The notes beneath the pieces are model-generated. The model was not told the origin of the DNA, did not search any database, and saw only the letters and a list, made by a program, of their open reading frames with translations. Positions 1 through 7,748 of a stretch of DNA of 64,000 bases are shown piece by piece. The stretch is taken from positions 1 to 64,000 of the forward strand of contig ONAD01000015.1 in the NCBI GenBank assembly GCA_900315735.1, given 5' to 3'. Both the position numbers and the translations under genes were made by a program. Position 1 is the stretch's first letter; each line of letters opens with the position of its first letter. Source of the stretch: an uncultured Lachnospiraceae bacterium. GTDB lineage: Bacteria; Bacillota; Clostridia; Lachnospirales; Lachnospiraceae.

Positions 1-17
1 TTTTTTCTGTTTGCCAT
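1..17 (-). CDS. Start of a gene that runs off the left edge
   Basis: Read on the minus strand, codons ATG GCA AAC AGA AAA begin at position 17. A GGAGG ribosome site (27-31) lies nine bases upstream, which is ideal spacing. Only about five residues (M-A-N-R-K) are inside the window, so no function can be assigned. The ribosome site lies inside the 22-63 hairpin. RBS-sequestering hairpins are known in some insertion-sequence transposase leaders, so a transposase is a reasonable guess but only a guess. Confidence 0.3.
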
Positions 18-21
18 AATA

Positions 22-63
22 AAAGGCCTCCTATGATTTAATATTTTATCATAGAAGACCTTT
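22..63. promoter_or_regulatory. Hairpin covering the ribosome site of the leftmost gene
   Basis: Arms 22-37 and 48-63 are complementary over 16 bp, with two positions that form G-U pairs in one strand, and a 10-base AT-rich loop. In the minus-strand transcript the 3' arm contains the GGAGG of the gene starting at 17, so the fold would hide its ribosome site. It could equally be an intrinsic terminator, but no good T-tract follows on either side. Confidence 0.5.
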
Positions 64-125
64 GTATTGTCTAATTTACAGAGATTTTTTCACAGGCTCG
101 TGTTCCCTGTAACTTATCAACCATA

Positions 126-323
126 TCAGTTCATTATAAAAATCTCAGATTTTTGTCTTGACAACTGAGCCACTATACTACCTCTAAAATCACTTCTAAA
201 AAAGGAGATAGGTTTATATATTGAAAAATCAATATCTTTAAATTTGATATAGGAAAGATTCCTACATGTATAATCATCATTTTCATTAATTACTATATTT
301 TCCATTTTAGAAAGAAATTTCAT
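126..323 (-). CDS. Small hypothetical protein (65 aa)
   Basis: A 65-residue frame starts at an ATG with GAGG six bases upstream. The product is polar and aromatic, with no motif I recognise and no membrane segment. Its last codons overlap a short palindrome (138-154, arms AAAAATC/GATTTTT), which could be a terminator or the edge of a mobile element. Codon use is AT-rich compared with the housekeeping genes further right, as is the whole 1-530 stretch. It may be a real small gene, a remnant or a chance frame. Confidence 0.3.
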   Translation of the reverse strand: MKFLSKMENIVINENDDYTCRNLSYIKFKDIDFSIYKPISFFRSDFRGSIVAQLSRQKSEIFIMN

Positions 324-534
324 ATAAACCTCATTTCTGTCAATTGACTTAATCTATAATTAGTATCGCACATTGTTTCCAACGGATAATACCGGATTAT
401 CCATCATTTCAAGCCATAACAATCCATAATTAACAATTCCAAACAGCGCTCGTTTAAATTCTGCTATCCTCATCTGTCATTTCGTGTTACAATAATTTCG
501 CACAGAAAAATCCACATGAGAGGATGTGAACATC
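324..534. other. AT-rich intergenic stretch with one palindrome
   Basis: I see no coding frame here. The only structure is a perfect 7-bp inverted repeat, GGATAAT/ATTATCC, at 384-390 and 396-402 with a 5-bp centre. That is operator-like in size, but no promoter can be tied to it. Confidence 0.3.
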
Positions 535-684
535 ATGTGTAATTTGAGTCAGGGAATAAAAGAAGATGGGATGGCAGAAATCTTTGCACGCATGAGCAGA
601 AAAGGTTATTCACCAGAGCAGATTGCAGAGATGACAGATACAGACGTAAGAGAAGTAAAAGCACTCCTGCAAAGAATAAAATAG
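535..684 (+). CDS. 49-aa HTH-like tail protein, probable gene remnant
   Basis: ATG at 535 follows GAGAGG. The 49-residue product begins M-C-N-L-S-Q-G-I and contains the segment KGYSPEQIAEMTDTDVREV, which reads as a short helix-turn-helix. From memory, similar tails occur at the C-terminus of longer Rpn/PD-(D/E)XK transposase-like proteins in Lachnospiraceae, where they follow a low-complexity stretch. This copy may therefore be a free-standing remnant of such a gene. It ends just before the 715-775 terminator and converges with the integrase. Confidence 0.45.
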   Translation: MCNLSQGIKEDGMAEIFARMSRKGYSPEQIAEMTDTDVREVKALLQRIK

Positions 685-714
685 AAATATAATATAGAAT
701 AAATATACCCCCCT

Positions 715-775
715 AAAAGGACTGTTAGAAAGGCAAAAACACCGTAAAAATGCTGCCAATTCTAACAGTCCTTTT
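715..775. terminator. Bidirectional intrinsic terminator
   Basis: A perfect 16-bp inverted repeat (715-730 and 760-775, AAAAGGACTGTTAGAA and its complement) encloses a smaller GGCA/TGCC stem. A-runs and T-runs sit at the outer ends, so it can stop transcription both from the small + strand gene and from the minus-strand integrase, whose stop codon is at 782-784. Confidence 0.8.
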
Positions 776-781
776 CGATTT

Positions 782-1720
782 TTACCCCACCCTGAAATTC
801 TTCCTCGGATGTTTGTTCATCAGAATGTCCCGCTGCTTTGCTGTGGAAACATGGGTGTAGATTTCCGTGATGTGGATGGAACTGTGACCAAGCATTTCCT
901 GGATGTAGCGGATATCCACATCGGCTTCTAAGAGGCTGGTGGCGAAGGTGTGGCGGAACATATGAGGAGTGATGTGCATATCAATGGAAGCAAGGCTGCA
1001 GTATTTCCGGATGGTTCGACGGACATACTGGTCGGAGAGCGGACGTCCTGCCTGGTTGACGAAGAAGCGGTTGGTACGCTTAATATCAGGAAGGTAACAT
1101 TTCCGGTATTCCAGCAGGGTGTGGACAACATCGTCATTGCCAATCTGGAGGAGCCGCTCTTTGGAACCTTTGCCGAAGATAAGCAGAGTCCGGTTGGAAA
1201 GGTTGATGTCATCCGGTGTGATGGAACACAGCTCAGAGATTCGGATGCCGGTGGCGAAGAGCAGCTCGATAACAGCAGCATCCCGGAGTGCATTTTTACG
1301 CTGGAAATCGGTAGCGGCGTAGGAGTATTGGTGATAGATAGAAGATAAAAGCAGTTCAATCGTAGGAAGCGGGATGGTTTTGGGCAGAATCACCGGTTCC
1401 CGGAATTTGATATGCAATTTGTTAAAAGGATTGGAGACAATGCGGTCGCGGTAGTCGAGGTAGTGGAAAAAGGCTTTGAGGGAGGCAAGCTTTCGTTTCA
1501 CAGTTTTCGGTTTGAATTGTTCGTGAAGAGTTGCAATATAGGATTCTAATATGGCGGGAGAAAGTTCGGATATACTGGAGAGGGAAGGAAAGGCAGCCGC
1601 AAGGCTGGTACCAAACTGTGTAAGGTCGATGCGGTATGCTTTTAAGGTTTTGTCATCAAGGCGTTTCTGGGTGCGGCAGTAGGTTAAATACTGGTTCATT
1701 TCAAAGTTAAAATCATGCAT
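782..1720 (-). CDS. Tyrosine recombinase / XerC-D-like integrase
   Basis: This 312-residue protein has an N-terminal SAM-like core-binding domain (about 5-95) and a C-terminal phage-integrase catalytic domain (about 120-295). The full active site is visible: Arg160 (TGIRISEL), Lys184 (GKGSKER), His253-Arg256 (HMFRH), His279 (LGH) and Tyr288 (EIYTHV). I chose the ATG at 1720 because AAAGGAG lies eight bases upstream; a longer in-frame reading to 1855 has no ribosome site. Its size fits the short XerC/XerD-like recombinases often found alone in Firmicutes. No phage genes or att-like repeats are visible nearby, so it is an orphan recombinase. It may act on DNA to its left that lies outside the window. 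Confidence 0.85.
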   Translation of the reverse strand: MHDFNFEMNQYLTYCRTQKRLDDKTLKAYRIDLTQFGTSLAAAFPSLSSISELSPAILESYIATLHEQFKPKTVKRKLASLKAFFHYLDYRDRIVSNPFNKLHIKFREPVILPKTIPLPTIELLLSSIYHQYSYAATDFQRKNALRDAAVIELLFATGIRISELCSITPDDINLSNRTLLIFGKGSKERLLQIGNDDVVHTLLEYRKCYLPDIKRTNRFFVNQAGRPLSDQYVRRTIRKYCSLASIDMHITPHMFRHTFATSLLEADVDIRYIQEMLGHSSIHITEIYTHVSTAKQRDILMNKHPRKNFRVG

Positions 1721-1820
1721 AATAAATACTCCTTTGTATGTGGCAGGAGGCTGTCCTGCCTGAATATAGATATAAGAGTATATCATAGAAAAATTTTTTA
1801 TAAAAATTTCCAACTTCATA

Positions 1821-1849
1821 TTGACAATTTGAAATCCCAAGCGTATCAT
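1821..1849 (+). promoter_or_regulatory. Sigma-A promoter of the metal-efflux operon
   Basis: The -35 TTGACA (1821-1826) and -10 TATCAT (1844-1849) are separated by exactly 17 bp. The operator at 1851-1876 begins two bases downstream, covering the expected start of transcription. This suits repression by the adjacent ArsR-family protein. Confidence 0.75.
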
Positions 1850-1850
1850 G

Positions 1851-1876
1851 AACATATGAACAAATGCTCATATGTT
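1851..1876 (+). promoter_or_regulatory. ArsR/SmtB-type operator
   Basis: Nine-base arms AACATATGA (1851-1859) and TCATATGTT (1868-1876) flank an 8-bp centre. The arms form a perfect inverted repeat directly downstream of the -10 box and 22 bp before the regulator's start codon. ArsR/SmtB/CadC repressors bind ATA-TGA-type inverted repeats at this kind of position and are released by metal. Confidence 0.7.
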
Positions 1877-1898
1877 AAAACGACCTGGAGGTGAGAAG

Positions 1899-2258
1899 AT
1901 GGCAATAAATGATGTAGAATGCTGTGAAGAAAATTGCATTCATGCAGAGCTTCTGAAGAAGGCACGGGAGAAGATGCCGGATGAAGATGAGTTATATGAT
2001 CTGGCAGAGCTTTTTAAGGTATTTGGTGATTCCACCAGAATCCGGATTCTGTTTGTGCTGTTTGGCTCGGAAGTATGTGTCTGCGATTTGGCGGAGACAC
2101 TAAATATGACGCAGTCGGCGGTATCCCATCAGTTAAAAATCTTAAAACAGGCAAAGTTAGTCAGCAGCAGGCGGGAAGGTAAATCTGTATTTTATTCACT
2201 GGCAGATGAACATGTAAGAACCATTATCGACCAGGGCAGAGAACATATTGAAGAATGA
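1899..2258 (+). CDS. CadC/SmtB-like metal-sensing ArsR-family repressor
   Basis: A 119-residue winged-helix protein. The recognition helix region MTQSAVSHQLKILKQAKLV and the wing SSRREGKSVFYSL are typical of ArsR. Metal-site candidates are the ECVCDL-type motif VCVCDL (Cys60, Cys62) plus N-terminal Cys8, Cys9 and Cys13, the arrangement of the Cd/Pb/Zn sensor CadC rather than an As-only sensor. The ATG at 1899 is preferred because GGAGGTGA sits just upstream; an upstream in-frame ATG at 1872 falls inside the operator. It is the first gene of an operon with an HMA protein and a P1B ATPase. It probably represses the operon until Cd, Zn or Pb rises. Confidence 0.88.
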   Translation: MAINDVECCEENCIHAELLKKAREKMPDEDELYDLAELFKVFGDSTRIRILFVLFGSEVCVCDLAETLNMTQSAVSHQLKILKQAKLVSSRREGKSVFYSLADEHVRTIIDQGREHIEE

Positions 2259-2271
2259 GGAGGATATTATA

Positions 2272-2490
2272 ATGAAGAAAAAATTTAAATTGGAAGACTT
2301 AGACTGTGCAAACTGTGCAGCAAAAATGGAAGACGCAATCAAGAAAATTTCGGGAGTCAATGATGCTGTAGTAAGCTTCATGACACAGAAAATGACCATC
2401 GATGCAGAAGATGAGCGTTTTGAAGAAATTATGGATGAAGTAGTAAAGACATGTGCAAAGGTAGAACCGGACTGCCGGATTCTGCGATAG
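2272..2490 (+). CDS. Free-standing heavy-metal-associated (HMA) domain protein
   Basis: A 72-residue ferredoxin-fold HMA domain with the metal-binding motif DCANC near the N-terminus (CxxC, about residues 11-14) and additional cysteines in the C-terminal part (TCAKVEPDC). ATG at 2272 has GAGGAGG eight bases upstream. It sits between the ArsR regulator and the P1B ATPase, and the ATPase itself has no N-terminal HMA domain. This protein therefore likely supplies the missing metal-binding domain in trans, handing metal to the pump or acting as a buffer. Confidence 0.85.
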   Translation: MKKKFKLEDLDCANCAAKMEDAIKKISGVNDAVVSFMTQKMTIDAEDERFEEIMDEVVKTCAKVEPDCRILR

Positions 2491-2500
2491 GAGATAGCTT

Positions 2501-4375
2501 ATGACAAAGAATCAGAAAAAAATGCTGGAGCGTATTCTGGTTACCGGTGTGTTATTTGTAGCACTTCTGGTATTGGAACACGTTGGTATCTTAGAACAGA
2601 TTACACAGCCAGTCCTGATTTTTATTATTTATCTTGTGCCGTATCTTTTGATTGGCTATGATATTATATTTAAAGCATTTCGGAATATCAGTCATGGACA
2701 GGTATTTGATGAGAACTTTCTGATGATGATTGCAACGTTTGGAGCATTTGGAGTACGGGAGTATTCCGAGGGTGTTGCAGTTATGCTGTTCTATCAGATT
2801 GGAGAACTTTTCCAGGGCTATGCAGTTGGAAAATCCAGACAGTCTATTGCAGATATGATGGACATTTGTCCGGAATATGCCAATGTGGAAGAGGATGGCA
2901 AATTAGTCCAGGTAGATCCGGATGACGTGGAAATCGGCACAGTCATCGTGGTAAAGCCGGGCGAGCGTATTCCACTGGATGGAATTGTAGTAGAAGGTGA
3001 GTCCATGGTCGATACTGCGGCACTGACCGGAGAATCTGTTCCAAGAAGAGCAGCAGAAGGTGATGAAATCATCAGCGGCTGTGTCAATGGAAGCGGTACT
3101 TTAAAGGTAAAAGTAACAAAAGCATTCGAAGATTCCACAGTATCCAAGATTCTGGAACTGGTGGAGAATGCCAGCAGCAAGAAAGCAAGAGTGGAGAATT
3201 TTATCACCAGATTTGCAAAATATTACACTCCGGTTGTTACCATTGGAGCAGTAATTCTTGCAATCCTGCCACCGATTATTTTAGGCGGCGGCTGGGCTGA
3301 GTGGATTCAGAGAGCCTGTATTTTCCTTGTTATTTCCTGCCCGTGTGCCCTTGTAATCTCAGTCCCATTGGGATTCTTCGGCGGTATCGGAGCATCTTCT
3401 AACTTAGGTGTTCTGGTAAAAGGAAGTAACTATTTAGAGGCAGTGGCTGAGATGACCACTATCGTATTTGATAAAACCGGTACACTGACCAAAGGCGAGT
3501 TCAAGGTATCTGAGGTACTTCCGGTAAATGGAAGCAAAGAGGAACTCTTAGAGCTTGCGGCTCATGTAGAAGGATATTCTAATCATCCAATTGCTAATTC
3601 CGTGCGTGAAGCCTATGGCAAAGAACCGGATATGAACCGGGTAAATGGAACGGAAGAAATTGCCGGACATGGAATTCATACATTTGTAGATGGAAAAGAA
3701 GTATGGCTTGGAAATGCCAAAATGATGGCAGCCCGGAATATTTCCTATACCGAAAACAGCAGTGCCGGAACCGTAATTTATGTTGCGGTAGATGGAGCGT
3801 TTGCCGGAACAATTGTAATTTCCGATTCCATTAAGGAGGGCGTAAAAGAAGCTATCCATAGCATGAAGAAGGTTGGCGTCAAGAAATGCGTTATGCTGAC
3901 CGGAGACCGTAAGGCAGCAGCACAGGCAGTAGCAGATGAACTGGGACTGGATGAAGTGCATGCAGAATTACTGCCGGGTGACAAAGTAAGTGAGGTTGAA
4001 GCACTTCTAAAGGAACAGCATGAGAAAGAAAAACTTGCATTTGTCGGTGATGGTATCAACGATGCACCGGTACTGACCAGGGCAGATATTGGAATTGCAA
4101 TGGGAAGTATGGGTTCCGATGCAGCCATTGAAGCTGCAGATGTAGTTCTTATGGATGATGATGTGCGAAAGATTGCATCTCTTGTGAAGATTGCAAGAAA
4201 GACCCTTACCATTGTGCGCCAGAATATCGTATTTGCACTTGGCGTAAAAGCAATTGTGCTGGTACTTGGTGCATTGGGTATTGCTAATATGTGGGAAGCA
4301 GTATTTGCAGATGTAGGTGTATCTGTCATTGCAATTTTAAATTCCATGCGGACACTGCGCATTGCAAAGAAATAG
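2501..4375 (+). CDS. cadA: Zn/Cd/Pb-exporting P1B-type ATPase
   Basis: A 624-residue heavy-metal ATPase with membrane segments near residues 12-32, 35-56, 70-105, 243-265, 272-295 and two at the C-terminus. Core motifs: TGES (176-179), metal-channel CPC (280-282, SCPCAL), phosphorylation site DKTGT (Asp324), SNHPIANS (the HP nucleotide motif), and GDGINDAP. The last membrane segments carry a conserved Lys (ALGVKAIV) and Asp-x-Gly (FADVGVS), which mark the P1B-2 Zn/Cd/Pb subgroup rather than copper pumps. The usual N-terminal HMA domain is absent and is encoded separately just upstream. A terminator follows immediately, closing a three-gene metal-efflux operon. Confidence 0.92.
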   Translation: MTKNQKKMLERILVTGVLFVALLVLEHVGILEQITQPVLIFIIYLVPYLLIGYDIIFKAFRNISHGQVFDENFLMMIATFGAFGVREYSEGVAVMLFYQIGELFQGYAVGKSRQSIADMMDICPEYANVEEDGKLVQVDPDDVEIGTVIVVKPGERIPLDGIVVEGESMVDTAALTGESVPRRAAEGDEIISGCVNGSGTLKVKVTKAFEDSTVSKILELVENASSKKARVENFITRFAKYYTPVVTIGAVILAILPPIILGGGWAEWIQRACIFLVISCPCALVISVPLGFFGGIGASSNLGVLVKGSNYLEAVAEMTTIVFDKTGTLTKGEFKVSEVLPVNGSKEELLELAAHVEGYSNHPIANSVREAYGKEPDMNRVNGTEEIAGHGIHTFVDGKEVWLGNAKMMAARNISYTENSSAGTVIYVAVDGAFAGTIVISDSIKEGVKEAIHSMKKVGVKKCVMLTGDRKAAAQAVADELGLDEVHAELLPGDKVSEVEALLKEQHEKEKLAFVGDGINDAPVLTRADIGIAMGSMGSDAAIEAADVVLMDDDVRKIASLVKIARKTLTIVRQNIVFALGVKAIVLVLGALGIANMWEAVFADVGVSVIAILNSMRTLRIAKK

Positions 4376-4378
4376 TAT

Positions 4379-4424
4379 AAAGGCGTTTATTGAGAAAAAG
4401 AATCAGTAAACGCCTTTCTTTTAC
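4379..4424 (+). terminator. Intrinsic terminator of the metal-efflux operon
   Basis: An 11-bp perfect stem AAAGGCGTTTA/TAAACGCCTTT (4379-4389 and 4407-4417) is followed by CTTTTA. It starts four bases after the ATPase stop codon. Confidence 0.8.
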
Positions 4425-4437
4425 CAAACGGATAGGC

Positions 4438-4467
4438 TATACTAACAAAAGTTACAAAAAGCTAACA
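4438..4467 (+). promoter_or_regulatory. Probable promoter and palindromic operator of the ABC exporter
   Basis: TATACT at 4438-4443 is a plausible -10, though the matching -35 (TTTCTT, 17 bp upstream) is poor. Seven bases on lies AGTTACAAAAAGCTAACA (4450-4467). It matches 14 of 18 positions of the palindrome in front of the DUF3793-flavodoxin operon (7710-7727), and it sits at the same distance from the -10. A second, overlapping repeat TAAC-AAAA-GTTA is also present. Confidence 0.5.
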
Positions 4468-4564
4468 GGAAGTTGGAAATAGTACAGCATTGGGAAAGAG
4501 GGAAGCAGGAGTAACAAAATAAAAGAACTGAAAAAAGAGTCAGAAAAGAAAAAGGAGGATGAAT

Positions 4565-5263
4565 ATGTTTCTGGAGATTCAGGATTTGAAAAAAAGTTTT
4601 GGACAGGGAGAGGCAAAAACAGAAGTTTTGAAGGGAATTAATTTCTCTGTTGAAAAAGGTGAGATTTGCGTATTGTTAGGACCGTCCGGTTCCGGTAAAT
4701 CAACACTTTTGAATATTATCGGAGGAATTGACAGCGCAGACAGCGGCTATATTTCCATCAATGGAGAGAAAACAGCAGATATGAACGAAAAGGCGCTGAC
4801 GAATTACCGCCGCCGCCATTTAGGATATGTATTTCAGATGTATAATCTGATCCCAAACCTCAATGTGAAGGAAAATATCGAGGTAGGAGCATATCTGAGT
4901 GATAAATCATTAGACATTGACGAATTGCTTAAGACACTGGGACTTTATGAGCATCGTCATAAGCTGCCAAACCAGTTATCCGGTGGACAGCAGCAGCGTA
5001 CAGCCATCGGCCGTGCCATTGTAAAGAACCCGGATATTCTGCTCTGTGATGAGCCGACCGGAGCACTGGATTACAATACATCCAAAGAGATTTTGAAGCT
5101 GATTGAGGATGTAAATCAGAAATATGGAAATACCGTTATTATGGTTACCCATAATGATGCCATCAAAAACATGGCAGACCGTGTCATTAGGCTGCGTGAT
5201 GGACAGATTCGAAAGGATTACACCAATGAAGTGAAGATTCCTGCACAGGAACTTGACTGGTAA
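4565..5263 (+). CDS. ABC transporter ATP-binding protein (MacB/LolD-type)
   Basis: A 232-residue ATPase subunit. Walker A is GPSGSGKS (39-46), the signature LSGGQ is at 138-142, Walker B with the following D-loop is [12 protein letters not shown], and the H-loop His is in MVTHN. The start at 4565 keeps proper spacing from AAAGGAGG; the ATG at 4559 overlaps the ribosome site. Its permease partner follows six bases later. ATPases of this subfamily power FtsX/MacB-type mechanotransmission transporters rather than classical import. The operator upstream is shared with the flavodoxin operon, suggesting common control. Confidence 0.9.
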   Translation: MFLEIQDLKKSFGQGEAKTEVLKGINFSVEKGEICVLLGPSGSGKSTLLNIIGGIDSADSGYISINGEKTADMNEKALTNYRRRHLGYVFQMYNLIPNLNVKENIEVGAYLSDKSLDIDELLKTLGLYEHRHKLPNQLSGGQQQRTAIGRAIVKNPDILLCDEPTGALDYNTSKEILKLIEDVNQKYGNTVIMVTHNDAIKNMADRVIRLRDGQIRKDYTNEVKIPAQELDW

Positions 5264-5271
5264 AGGCGGTG

Positions 5272-7533
5272 ATGAAAGTGAAGAGTCCATTAAGAAAACG
5301 AATTCCAAGGGAATTGAAAACAGATTTTGGAAAATATCTTGTGATTTTCCTGTTCCTGACAGCTACTATCGGATTTGTATCGGGATTTCTGGTGGCAGGA
5401 AGCAGTATGATAACTGCCTATAATGAGAGTTTTGAAAAGTACAATATTGAAGACGGTAATTTCGAACTGATGGAAGAAGCTGACGATACGCTGCTTACAG
5501 AACTGGAAAAAGAAGGCGTAACAATTTATGAGAATTACTATCTGGAAGAAGCGGTGGTAAATGGCAAGTCAGACAGTACCCTCCGTATTTTTAAACCAAG
5601 AAACGAAGTGGACAAAGTATGTCTGATGGATGGAGAAATGCCGCAGCAGGAAGATGAAATTGCAATTGACCGGATGTATGCGGACAATAATTCCTTAAAA
5701 GTAGGAGGTATCATTAAAGTAGGCGGCGAGAAAAAGACCATCAGTGGTCTGGTGGCATTATCGGATTACAGTGCGCTGTTTTCCGATAGCAAGGATCTGA
5801 TGTTTGATGCCATAAAATTTGGCGTTGCCATTGCCACAGAGGATGCCTTTGATGCTTATGGTACCGGAAATCTCCATTACAGCTATTCCTGGAAATATGA
5901 AAAAACTCCGGCTGATGATACGGAAGCAAAAGAGAAAGCAGAAGATTTTATGAAAGTGCTGAGCAGTAAGGCGGTAATAGCAGCATACATACCGGCATTT
6001 TCCAATCAGGCAATTCATTTTACGGGAGATGATATGGGTGGAGACAAAACAATGGTAATGACGTTGTTATATATCCTGATAGCGATTATGGCATTTGTCT
6101 TTGCAGTTACCACCAATAATACGATTACAAAAGAAGCGGCAGTCATCGGAACGCTGCGGGCATCCGGCTATACCAGAGGAGAACTGCTGCGGCATTATCT
6201 GCATCTTCCGGTATTGGTGACAATCGTAGCAGCAATTATTGGAAATATACTTGGCTATACCGTATTTAAAAATATGGTAGCAGATTTGTACTATGGAAGC
6301 TATAGTCTGCCGACCTATCATACCATCTGGAATGGGGATGCGTTTATCCTGACAACGGTGATTCCGGCAATCATAATGATTGTTATTAATCTGCTTTTGA
6401 TTTCTTCCAAACTGCGTATTTCACCACTGAATTTCCTGCGCAGGGATTTGAGCAGAAGAAAGCGGAAAAAAGCAGTAAAACTGCCGCATTTCAAATTCTT
6501 TAACCGGTTCCGTATCCGTATTATTTTACAGAACCGTGCGGGCTACCTGACTTTATTTATCGGTATTGCTTTTGCAGAAATTCTGCTGGTTTTCGGCATG
6601 ATGATGTCACCACTTTTAGACCATTATCAGGATGAAGTGCTGTCCCACATGCTTGCAGATTATCAGTATGTATTAAAAGCACCGGTTCCAACGGAAACAG
6701 ATGGCGCAGAGACTTATCTTGCCGGTAGTTTAAAGACAATGCCGACAGAATTCAGCAGCGAAGAGGTCAGCGTCTATGGAGTTGAAAAAGACAGTGCTTA
6801 TGTTGATATTGATTTCCCAAAAGAAGGTGTTTACATTTCGGATAGTTATGCAGAAAAATACCGGCTTGCAGAAGGCGATACCATTGAGTTAAAGGAAACT
6901 TATGGAGATAAGAAATACAAGTTTAAGGTGGCTGGAATCTATGAGTATCCGGCAGCGGTGGCAATTTTTATGCCGGAAGAGGAATATCGGGATGTATTCG
7001 ATAAAGAGGAGGATTATTTCAATGGATATTTCTCTGATAAGAAGATTACTGATATTGAGGATGCCTATATCATGACGACCATTACAGAAGATGACCTCAC
7101 CAAGGTATCAAGACAGTTTGATGTATCTATGGGCGGCATGTTCTATCTGATGAATGTATTTTCCGTTGCACTGGCAGCAATCCTTATTTACCTGATGACA
7201 AAGCTGATTATCGAGCGGAACGCTTCATCCATATCCATGGTTAAGATATTGGGTTACAACACCCGGGAAATCGGGAAACTGTATCTGACAGCCACCACCT
7301 GGATTGTGGTAATATCCGTTATCCTGGGTGAAGCAATTGCTACCGAGACCATTAATGTCATCTACCGGGCAATGATGAGTGATTACTCCGGCTGGCTGAG
7401 CATCTACTATGACCCGAACATCTACTGGAAAATACTGCTAATGGTACTGGCAGCATACTTCGTAGTGGCATTGTTCTGCCTTCGGAAGATTCGGAAGATA
7501 CCGATGGACGAAGCTTTGAAGAATGTAGAGTAG
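5272..7533 (+). CDS. FtsX/MacB-family ABC transporter permease
   Basis: A large permease of about 753 residues with two tandem FtsX-type halves. An N-terminal membrane helix lies near 22-45, then an extracellular domain, then three helices (about 265-375). A second helix near 425-450 leads to another extracellular domain (about 455-630) and three C-terminal helices (about 640-740). The ATG at 5272 has AAAGG five bases upstream; a GTG three bases earlier is the alternative. This layout matches exporters for lipids, peptides or antimicrobial resistance. The substrate cannot be read from the sequence, and no two-component system lies beside it. Confidence 0.88.
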   Translation: MKVKSPLRKRIPRELKTDFGKYLVIFLFLTATIGFVSGFLVAGSSMITAYNESFEKYNIEDGNFELMEEADDTLLTELEKEGVTIYENYYLEEAVVNGKSDSTLRIFKPRNEVDKVCLMDGEMPQQEDEIAIDRMYADNNSLKVGGIIKVGGEKKTISGLVALSDYSALFSDSKDLMFDAIKFGVAIATEDAFDAYGTGNLHYSYSWKYEKTPADDTEAKEKAEDFMKVLSSKAVIAAYIPAFSNQAIHFTGDDMGGDKTMVMTLLYILIAIMAFVFAVTTNNTITKEAAVIGTLRASGYTRGELLRHYLHLPVLVTIVAAIIGNILGYTVFKNMVADLYYGSYSLPTYHTIWNGDAFILTTVIPAIIMIVINLLLISSKLRISPLNFLRRDLSRRKRKKAVKLPHFKFFNRFRIRIILQNRAGYLTLFIGIAFAEILLVFGMMMSPLLDHYQDEVLSHMLADYQYVLKAPVPTETDGAETYLAGSLKTMPTEFSSEEVSVYGVEKDSAYVDIDFPKEGVYISDSYAEKYRLAEGDTIELKETYGDKKYKFKVAGIYEYPAAVAIFMPEEEYRDVFDKEEDYFNGYFSDKKITDIEDAYIMTTITEDDLTKVSRQFDVSMGGMFYLMNVFSVALAAILIYLMTKLIIERNASSISMVKILGYNTREIGKLYLTATTWIVVISVILGEAIATETINVIYRAMMSDYSGWLSIYYDPNIYWKILLMVLAAYFVVALFCLRKIRKIPMDEALKNVE

Positions 7534-7542
7534 AACTTGAAA

Positions 7543-7577
7543 ATGTAATATTGCAGCGAAACTGCTGGTATTTTTAT
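7543..7577 (+). terminator. Weak intrinsic terminator after the ABC permease
   Basis: Around 7547-7575 the sequence AATA-TT-GCAG, loop CGAAA, CTGC-TGG-TATT forms an interrupted hairpin followed by a T-run (TATTTTTA). The stem has an internal mismatch, so efficiency is uncertain. Confidence 0.45.
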
Positions 7578-7673
7578 ACAAGTATATTTTCATCCCACCC
7601 AGCCAAACTAAACCATATCAGACTAACTGAAATTCTTAATATGATAAAGAATTCTCACCACGCACATTTTATG

Positions 7674-7702
7674 TTGACAACAGAAATGTAATTAGTTATG
7701 AT
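7674..7702 (+). promoter_or_regulatory. Promoter of the DUF3793-flavodoxin operon
   Basis: TTGACA (7674-7679) and TATGAT (7697-7702) are separated by 17 bp, a near-consensus sigma-A promoter. Confidence 0.75.
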
Positions 7703-7709
7703 AAACACA

Positions 7710-7727
7710 AGTTAGGAATAGCTAACT
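7710..7727 (+). promoter_or_regulatory. Palindromic operator, possibly for a metal-responsive repressor
   Basis: AGTTAG-GAATAG-CTAACT is a perfect inverted repeat with six-base arms, starting seven bases after the -10 box and so covering the transcription start. DtxR-family iron/manganese repressors recognise GTTAG/CTAAC half-sites, but with a shorter centre, so that assignment is only suggestive. Flavodoxin control by iron would make sense, because flavodoxin replaces ferredoxin under iron limitation. Confidence 0.55.
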
Positions 7728-7748
7728 AGAGCGAAAGGAAAAGAAGAT

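Noticed and set aside
950-1348. A 132-codon open frame on the + strand opposite the integrase
   Set aside because: It lies entirely antisense to the recombinase catalytic domain, has no ribosome site and no recognisable motif. The integrase explains the region.
1738-1855. A 45-residue N-terminal extension of the integrase
   Set aside because: No ribosome site precedes the upstream ATG. The extension overlaps the divergent promoter region of the metal operon. AAAGGAG supports the start at 1720.
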